Shown here: one piece after another, positions 60,701 through 64,000 of the stretch
Layout: every line of letters begins with the position of its first letter
How positions within the stretch are numbered: position 1 is the stretch's first letter
Assembly (NCBI GenBank): GCA_037975125.1
Contig: CM075853.1
Coordinates: forward strand, 93,304,773 to 93,368,772
DNA: 64,000 bases
Source: Latrodectus hesperus
Taxonomy: Eukaryota > Arthropoda > Arachnida > Araneae > Theridiidae
Direction: 5' to 3'
Notes under the pieces: generated by a model
Database searches by the model: none
Told to the model about the DNA's origin: nothing
What the model saw: the letters and a program-made list of their open reading frames with translations, nothing else
Translations under genes and position numbers: made by a program

Positions 60701-61615
60701 GGTATATACAAAAGATTTCTATGAACTCCCAGAAATCAATAAAATAGCTCTTAAACTTGAAGATGAACTGGACTCATGTTTTTGAGGGATCTAGAGGCAA
60801 ACAGACTTGTATTTCACACTTTGCCAGTGGTCACCTAAGGGGCCTCAAATATGTCCAGGGTCAAAAGTCTGTCCACAAAATGTAAAGATGAATAAGCATC
60901 GTCTGGGCATATCTTAAGCTGCTTGAATTTTTACTTGGAAAAGGCATTTTCAAAGTCCCTTATGTTTTTGGATTTCTTGGCTGTTTATGGACTTGTGGAG
61001 TTAGTCTAGTATTGGAATTAGACAAGCTGGGATTAGCAACAACAACAAACTTGAAAATTTGCAACCAAAAAAAGTTTAGCTCAGATTGAATGACTAGACT
61101 TAATATTTCATTAATCATTTCTAAAAAAATATGTTAGGGAAAAAAATAAAGTGAAACCACATCATAAAACATCAGAATATTAGTTTAGAGAGAGGTTTCA
61201 CTTTACTTGCAGTTTCGAAGAAACAAGTGAGATGTAAGATATAATAAAATTCTCTAGAATTATCAAATATTATATAAAATCTGTTTTACTAAATAAAAGA
61301 AAGTCCAATAATAGTACACGTTTATAACATGATTTTCAGTAATATGCATTATTTATTTCCTTATTTCACTCAATTCATTTAGAAATGAGGAAATTTAATA
61401 TAGGTATAAGCCATAAAAACAATTAAAAATAATATAAAATACTAATTTCGATAAAAGCTAATTAAATTACTGATAAAAGACTTTATCGTCAGAAACACAG
61501 GAAATATTCATACAATTGCTTTGCTATAACATGATATTGCATCATCGTATTTTCGAGCATTGAAAAGTTTATTTCCTTGTTCTTTCAGTTCAACAGATGA
61601 CATGTCCTGTTTCAT
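41148..61615 (-). CDS. STUB1: STUB1/CHIP: Hsp70/Hsp90 co-chaperone and U-box E3 ligase
   Basis: Seven exons (61615-61514, 58918-58720, 50793-50628, 45886-45817, 45704-45648, 45500-45384, 41273-41148) join in frame into 278 residues plus TGA. The TPR domain (about 7-101) binds the C-terminal EEVD of Hsp70/Hsp90 in the cytosol; clamp residues Lys11, Asn15, Asn46 and Lys76 match human Lys30, Asn34, Asn65 and Lys95. The coiled-coil linker (about 102-198) mediates dimerisation. The U-box (about 199-275) recruits E2 enzymes for client ubiquitination; His235 and Pro244 match human His260 and Pro269. It is 25 residues shorter than the 303-residue human protein: 19 at the N-terminus and 6 in the linker. 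Alternative start: ATG at 61603, four codons in. No disabling change is seen. Confidence 0.97.
41750..41885. repeat. Unassigned repeat fragment in STUB1 intron 6
   Basis: A patch of normal GC content (CCCCATTGGGCCCTAGCC, GAGACCCCCAAAAG) in very AT-rich intron. Probably a transposon fragment; no boxes or coding seen. Confidence 0.3.
42990..43105. repeat. Imperfect tandem repeat
   Basis: The unit ATCAAAATTCAATTAAGTAT followed by AAGGTAGT recurs three times with spacing changes. Confidence 0.6.
44129..44194. repeat. Perfect hairpin, 26-bp arms, in STUB1 intron 6
   Basis: Arms 44129-44154 and 44169-44194 are exact reverse complements, with outer end TAACATGCCAATATTAG. The 14-base centre GAGTTGCAAAACTT continues pairing after one mismatch. 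As intronic RNA it would form a stable hairpin of about 66 nt. It fits a short foldback/MITE or a small-RNA precursor. Confidence 0.8.
44653..45032 (+). repeat. SINE family E copy with TSD
   Basis: The tRNA-like head GGGCTGTGGTAGCCTAGTGG followed by GGGATTCAATTGCC (A and B boxes), a long body and a tail of AACAACAAC are flanked by ACAATTAATT (44643-44652 and 45033-45042). It is in the opposite orientation to STUB1. Confidence 0.8.
45250..45269. repeat. Poly(T) run
   Basis: A run of about 16 T in intron 6 of STUB1, 115 bases downstream of the U-box exon 6 donor on the minus strand. Confidence 0.5.
45384..45500 (-). CDS. STUB1: STUB1 exon 6: U-box, first half
   Basis: It follows TTCATTTAG. 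The 39 codons include [20 protein letters not shown] and [18 protein letters not shown], the core U-box loops that contact E2. It ends before GTTTGC. Confidence 0.97.
45648..45704 (-). CDS. STUB1: STUB1 exon 5: coiled-coil linker
   Basis: The acceptor is CATGTAG and the donor ATG|GTAATC. It has 19 codons, [19 protein letters not shown], corresponding to the KYMADMDELFSQVDEKR stretch of human CHIP. Confidence 0.9.
45817..45886 (-). CDS. STUB1: STUB1 exon 4: coiled-coil linker
   Basis: The acceptor is TTTTTCAG and the donor TAT|GTAAGT. It is a small 70-base exon giving [19 protein letters not shown] and more. This is the least conserved part of the protein and where it is shorter than human. 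Confidence 0.85.
47534..47621. repeat. Two adjacent hairpins in STUB1 intron 3
   Basis: First hairpin: AAAGTTACAGTAGAA (47534-47548) with its complement at 47554-47568, loop of 5. Second, immediately adjacent: GCATGTTTGTTGAAGTA (47569-47585) with its complement at 47605-47621, loop of 19. Both arms pair perfectly. Confidence 0.8.
47716..48012 (+). repeat. SINE family A copy, degraded
   Basis: The head TCCTGGTTGGTTAGGGCATT and a mutated B box (GGTTGTAATCC) are followed by GGCATGTTAAATATGTTGTGG and AAATGATACCTCTGGGG. The boundaries are unclear. A further unassigned patch (about 48037-48340) follows directly. Confidence 0.7.
49420..49705 (+). repeat. SINE family A copy, degraded
   Basis: The head CAGTGGCCTGGTTAGTTAGG, B box AGTTTGAAACCC, then TCCAGGGCATGTTAAATGTC and GTAATGATATATCC. 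A short possible duplication CAAGAT occurs on both sides. Second copy of this family in the same STUB1 intron and orientation. Confidence 0.7.
50628..50793 (-). CDS. STUB1: STUB1 exon 3: end of TPR domain and first linker helix
   Basis: It follows TTCTTCTAG and begins by completing an Ala codon: [15 protein letters not shown], then [14 protein letters not shown] and LEDKEK before [17 protein letters not shown] and AKKKRW are family hallmarks. Confidence 0.95.
51674..51744. repeat. (TA)n microsatellite, about 70 bp
   Basis: A nearly uninterrupted AT repeat with one C at about 51731. Likely highly variable in length, and a risk point for assembly. Confidence 0.9.
52200..53190 (-). pseudogene. 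Second hAT-like transposase relic in STUB1 intron 2
   Basis: On the minus strand a segment from 52491 down reads [20 protein letters not shown] then LNRKLQGHG and more, close to the LxWLxDLAFLxDxTxHLNxLNxxLQG region of hAT-derived proteins such as FAM200/ZBED5/GTF2IRD2. The upstream segment 53011-52742 looks like the preceding catalytic region but is badly decayed. Stops separate them. No termini found. Confidence 0.5.
54060..54880 (+). pseudogene. gag remnant of the gypsy element, split by a SINE
   Basis: A gag-like segment typical of arthropod Ty3/gypsy elements appears at about 54130-54204 (a Leu-Glu-Pro-Asn-Tyr run). It continues after the inserted SINE at about 54516. Further downstream a 77-codon open stretch (54630-54863) is probably the next part of gag. 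Multiple stops; not functional. Confidence 0.55.
54205..54504 (+). repeat. SINE family D copy nested in gypsy gag, with TSD
   Basis: The tRNA-like head TGGCTGAGTGGGTAGAG (A box) and GGTTCGAATCCC (B box), then CGGTTCGGGCATGGATGTTT, and a body with CCCACACTATAAACGGG. AAAACATTTGG is duplicated on both sides (54194-54204 and 54505-54515). The insertion splits the gag-like frame and so postdates the LTR element. Confidence 0.9.
55110..56730 (+). pseudogene. pol remnant of the gypsy element
   Basis: Separate short pieces look like protease (about 55160-55310), reverse transcriptase (best at 56045-56300, where a stop interrupts it after LLK and again later) and the C-terminal end of integrase (about 56500-56660). 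The order matches Ty3/gypsy (protease, RT, RNase H, integrase). Many stops and frame changes; not functional. Confidence 0.7.
57844..58148 (-). repeat. SINE family D copy, minus strand, with TSD
   Basis: The reverse complement of the 54205 family: the plus strand shows CGGGATTCGAACACGGGACC and CAGACCCGTTTATAGGGCGG. A 10-bp duplication CACTAAAACT (57834-57843 and 58149-58158) flanks it. It sits about 3.6 kb from the same family in opposite orientation, so the two form a large inverted pair. Confidence 0.85.
58720..58918 (-). CDS. STUB1: STUB1 exon 2: TPR1-TPR3
   Basis: It starts after TTTTTATAG with [16 protein letters not shown] and ends QRG-partial before GTATGA. It has 66 codons plus one base. 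Clamp residues Asn46 (YYTNRA) and Lys76 (SVKGNFF) are present. Confidence 0.95.
58919..61513 (-). other. STUB1 intron 1
   Basis: AT-rich intron. Besides the SINE at 59941 it holds a patch at about 60770-61050 ending in (CAA)n, which resembles the tail of a SINE or LINE fragment, and a short (GT)n at about 60689. Confidence 0.4.
59941..60115 (-). repeat. SINE family B copy, full-length head, minus strand, with TSD
   Basis: The minus strand reads CCGAGCTGGCAGCTGAATGG, then B box GGTTCGAATCCCACC and TTAGCCCTTGTGTGCAAAAA, ending in (CAAA)n-like sequence. TAGTTTGAT is duplicated on both sides (59932-59940 and 60116-60124). Same family as 5931-6078 but with its A box. Confidence 0.85.
61514..61615 (-). 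CDS. STUB1: STUB1 exon 1: start of TPR1
   Basis: It opens [18 protein letters not shown] and stops at KAI before GTATGA. It carries clamp residues Lys11 and Asn15. Two in-frame ATGs, at 61615 and 61603, are both possible. The frame stays open for some codons upstream, with a GTAAGT at about 61629-61624 on this strand that could belong to an untranslated leader exon. Confidence 0.9.
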
Positions 61616-64000
61616 ATTTAAATAACTTACATTTGGCAATTTAATAATGTACAATAACAAATTTCAAACACATATGCTTGTTTTAATACTGCACTAAAAA
61701 GGGGATTTTTCTCGTTCAATCTTTTCGTATTTACTTTCGTTTACTTGTTTACAATGTAATGAAGTTAAAGTATTTCCAAAGTAAATGATAATTTTATATA
61801 AAGGGCAACTAATTGTATTTTTTATCAAATTAAATTATTTTTTTGAGGATTTAAAATTTAAAAAATTTAAGTTTTTAAAATGCATGATTCAAAATTTAAG
61901 ATTTAAAACAGTGAGTTAAATAATAAAATTTGATTAAATTTAAATATTTTGGTATATATGAACTGAAGTGAAATAACTCATGACAGACCAGTTTTGATAT
62001 TGCTTCTGTTTTCCTTTTTTAATCTTTGAACTCTCTCTCGTGTCAGAATATTTTCCCGTTATTTGTTGGTAAGTATCTTTGTAAAAAAAATATAAAAAAG
62101 TCTACTTATTATTAATTATTGCCGGGTGAATTCATTACAGTTTCTTAATGTAATATCTTTAGACTATATTATTATTTTTACAATATATTTTTAACTATCA
62201 CATCTTTTAAATAGATTATTTTGAAGATAAATTAAAATGCTTTGGCGTGAGGAACATTGAATAAAGTATAACAAAAATACAATTTTCTTTCAGTTTACTT
62301 GTTTAAAATTAAATTACTGGAAAATTTTTAAGAAATCAAATGTTTTATAATGACAATCCTTAATGATTTAAATGATTCCTTTAGGTCGCCAGATCATAAT
62401 ATTAAATGCTTTATAATAAAATTAACATGAAATTATTTAAAAAAAACATGGTCATGAAAAATAGGCCTGTTAATTTCAGAAGAATTAAGAATTTTTTATA
62501 GTTTTCTGCTGCAATATTTAAAAATAACAGTGAATGATTTAAAATTAGGTTGAATGTTTTGATTTTTTTATTATTATGACTTTATTTTAAATTGATACCG
62601 AACTTTAAGTGAAGAAAAAAACTTTATCATATAAACACGTTTAGAGTTGAATTGATAGTTCAAATTATATTTAAGTAGCATTGCTGAAAAGAAATTTAGT
62701 GACACTTTAATTTAGAAAATATTTTAAAGTTTTAAATGAAAAGATAAAATCACTGCAGTTTAAAGTGTCACTAGAATTTATTTCTGTGTCATTTGATGTA
62801 TGAAAATTTTCTGTTGTGTTTTTTATTTCTTTAATATTCATTCCTGTTTTTTTTTTCTTTTTTATAATTACCAGCATAGATGTTCTTATTAAAATAGTAA
62901 TATAACATTTTATTAAGCAGTTTACCTATTAAAATAAAATAATTTTTCTCAGTTTCTAATTTCTGTGTATATATATTTCACTAAAACTGTTGATAATAAT
63001 ATTTAGTATCGTGAAATAATTGTTGAATAAATGTAAGGTTTGTTTGGCATGTAAAATATTGATTTACATAATGTTTGTTTCTTCTATAATTTAAATTATA
63101 TAACTTAAACTAATTCATTCTATAACTTAAAAAAAATGAATTTAGTTTATAATTTTGACTCACAAATGATTTTAATCCAATAATGGAAGTTGTAGGTAAT
63201 ATTATTAACAACACTTGATAACATTAATGTATAACAACTGTACTGCTGCTTCAGAAGTAGACTTGATCAAATAACGATATATACTTCCCTTTAAAATATC
63301 TGGAAATTTTTTCCTCTCATTAAGTGTAAAGTTTACTTCCATTCTTCGATTGTTTTTTTTTCTCATTTCAAATTAATGTTATTGTTCTGTAATCTTAGGA
63401 TGCAATTATTTCTACTATTTAAACATTATAATTTTCTCTTTTCTTGTTACATATATCTCTTTTAATGTTGATTAAAAATTTGATGTTTCATGTCTTTTAA
63501 ATTTTATAAAAGGATGGTTTTAATGTAATGTGTAATTTGCAATTTACAGCCGGGTGTCAATGTTTCAATATTGGGTGTATTAATCTAAATTGTCTTATAT
63601 GTGTTTTTCAGACCTCCAATGCCATAATGCTATGAAATACCCATATTCATGTGGGAAATAATATATACCATTTATCTTTACTGATTAAAATTTAGTATAT
63701 CTCAATAAAATATTAAAATAGTTTAATCGTTGCAAGAAAAGGAGTATTTATAGCTCTTTTTAAGCTCAATTTTATTTTAAAGCATATCTAGTGACAAATA
63801 TCCTAGCTGAATTTCTTTAAACTACATGATTACTTACAACCTTACATCGATAAATTTTATCACTTATTGCCCTGTATATTACAAAAAAATATAGAAAAAT
63901 ATTAATTTTATGAAGAAAAGTAACATTTATATTATAACATTTATATAATAACATAAATAGCAGCAGTATGAACAAATTCAGTATTTATTGTTTTTTCTAT
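61616..64000. other. 5' flank of STUB1
   Basis: AT-rich. It must hold the STUB1 promoter and any leader exon, but no core promoter element is convincing. On the plus strand a possible donor GTAAGTATC at 62069 follows a more ordinary stretch (about 62020-62068), which could mark a divergent untranslated exon. This is speculative. Confidence 0.3.
62697..62773. mobile_element. 77-bp MITE-like element
   Basis: 12-bp terminal inverted repeats GTGACACTTTAA and its complement, each bounded by TA (62697-62698, 62772-62773). The layout is that of a tiny Tc1/mariner-type non-autonomous element. No coding. Confidence 0.55.

Noticed and set aside
1..64000. CRISPR array, operon, phage or bacterial contamination
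   Set aside because: No direct-repeat-spacer pattern and no dense coding; introns, SINEs and LTR elements mark the whole window as animal nuclear DNA.

Overview
The window is animal nuclear DNA: very AT-rich, gene-poor, with small coding exons bounded by GT-AG introns of 2-8 kb and many decayed transposable elements. The single Tc1-type element, a Ty3/gypsy relic, hAT relics and several tRNA-headed SINE families suggest an arthropod, perhaps an arachnid. That placement is inference; nothing in the sequence names the species.

Two host genes are supported. On the + strand (about 669-25652) a multi-exon gene encodes a coiled-coil protein. Eight exons join in one reading frame into about 419 residues, ending in a stop and an AATAAA. 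Its first half and last 90 residues resemble axonemal nexin-dynein regulatory complex coiled-coil proteins (DRC1/DRC2 type), as a tentative assignment. On the - strand (61615-41148) lies a complete STUB1/CHIP gene. Its seven exons join into a 278-residue TPR + coiled-coil + U-box E3 ligase with every clamp and U-box residue I checked intact. The two genes converge on a shared 15.5-kb intergenic block.

Mobile DNA by region: introns of the coiled-coil gene hold SINEs (5190, 5931, 9976, 20185) and two large foldback repeats (9124-9213, 9401-9540). The intergenic block holds a 1401-bp Tc1-like element with a dead transposase (30403-31803), a - strand SINE (31976-32253) and a decayed hAT transposase (about 32580-34500). 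STUB1 intron 6 carries a perfect 26-bp-arm hairpin (44129) and a SINE (44653). Intron 3 carries a twin hairpin (47534) and two SINE copies. Intron 2 carries a second hAT relic, a decayed Ty3/gypsy element with a nested SINE, and an opposite-strand copy of that SINE. Intron 1 carries another SINE.

I found no bacterial genes, no CRISPR array, no convincing functional tRNA or rRNA gene and no clear new biological system. The most useful observations are the reconstructed gene structures, the target-site duplications that date nested insertions, and the strong hairpins inside transcribed introns.
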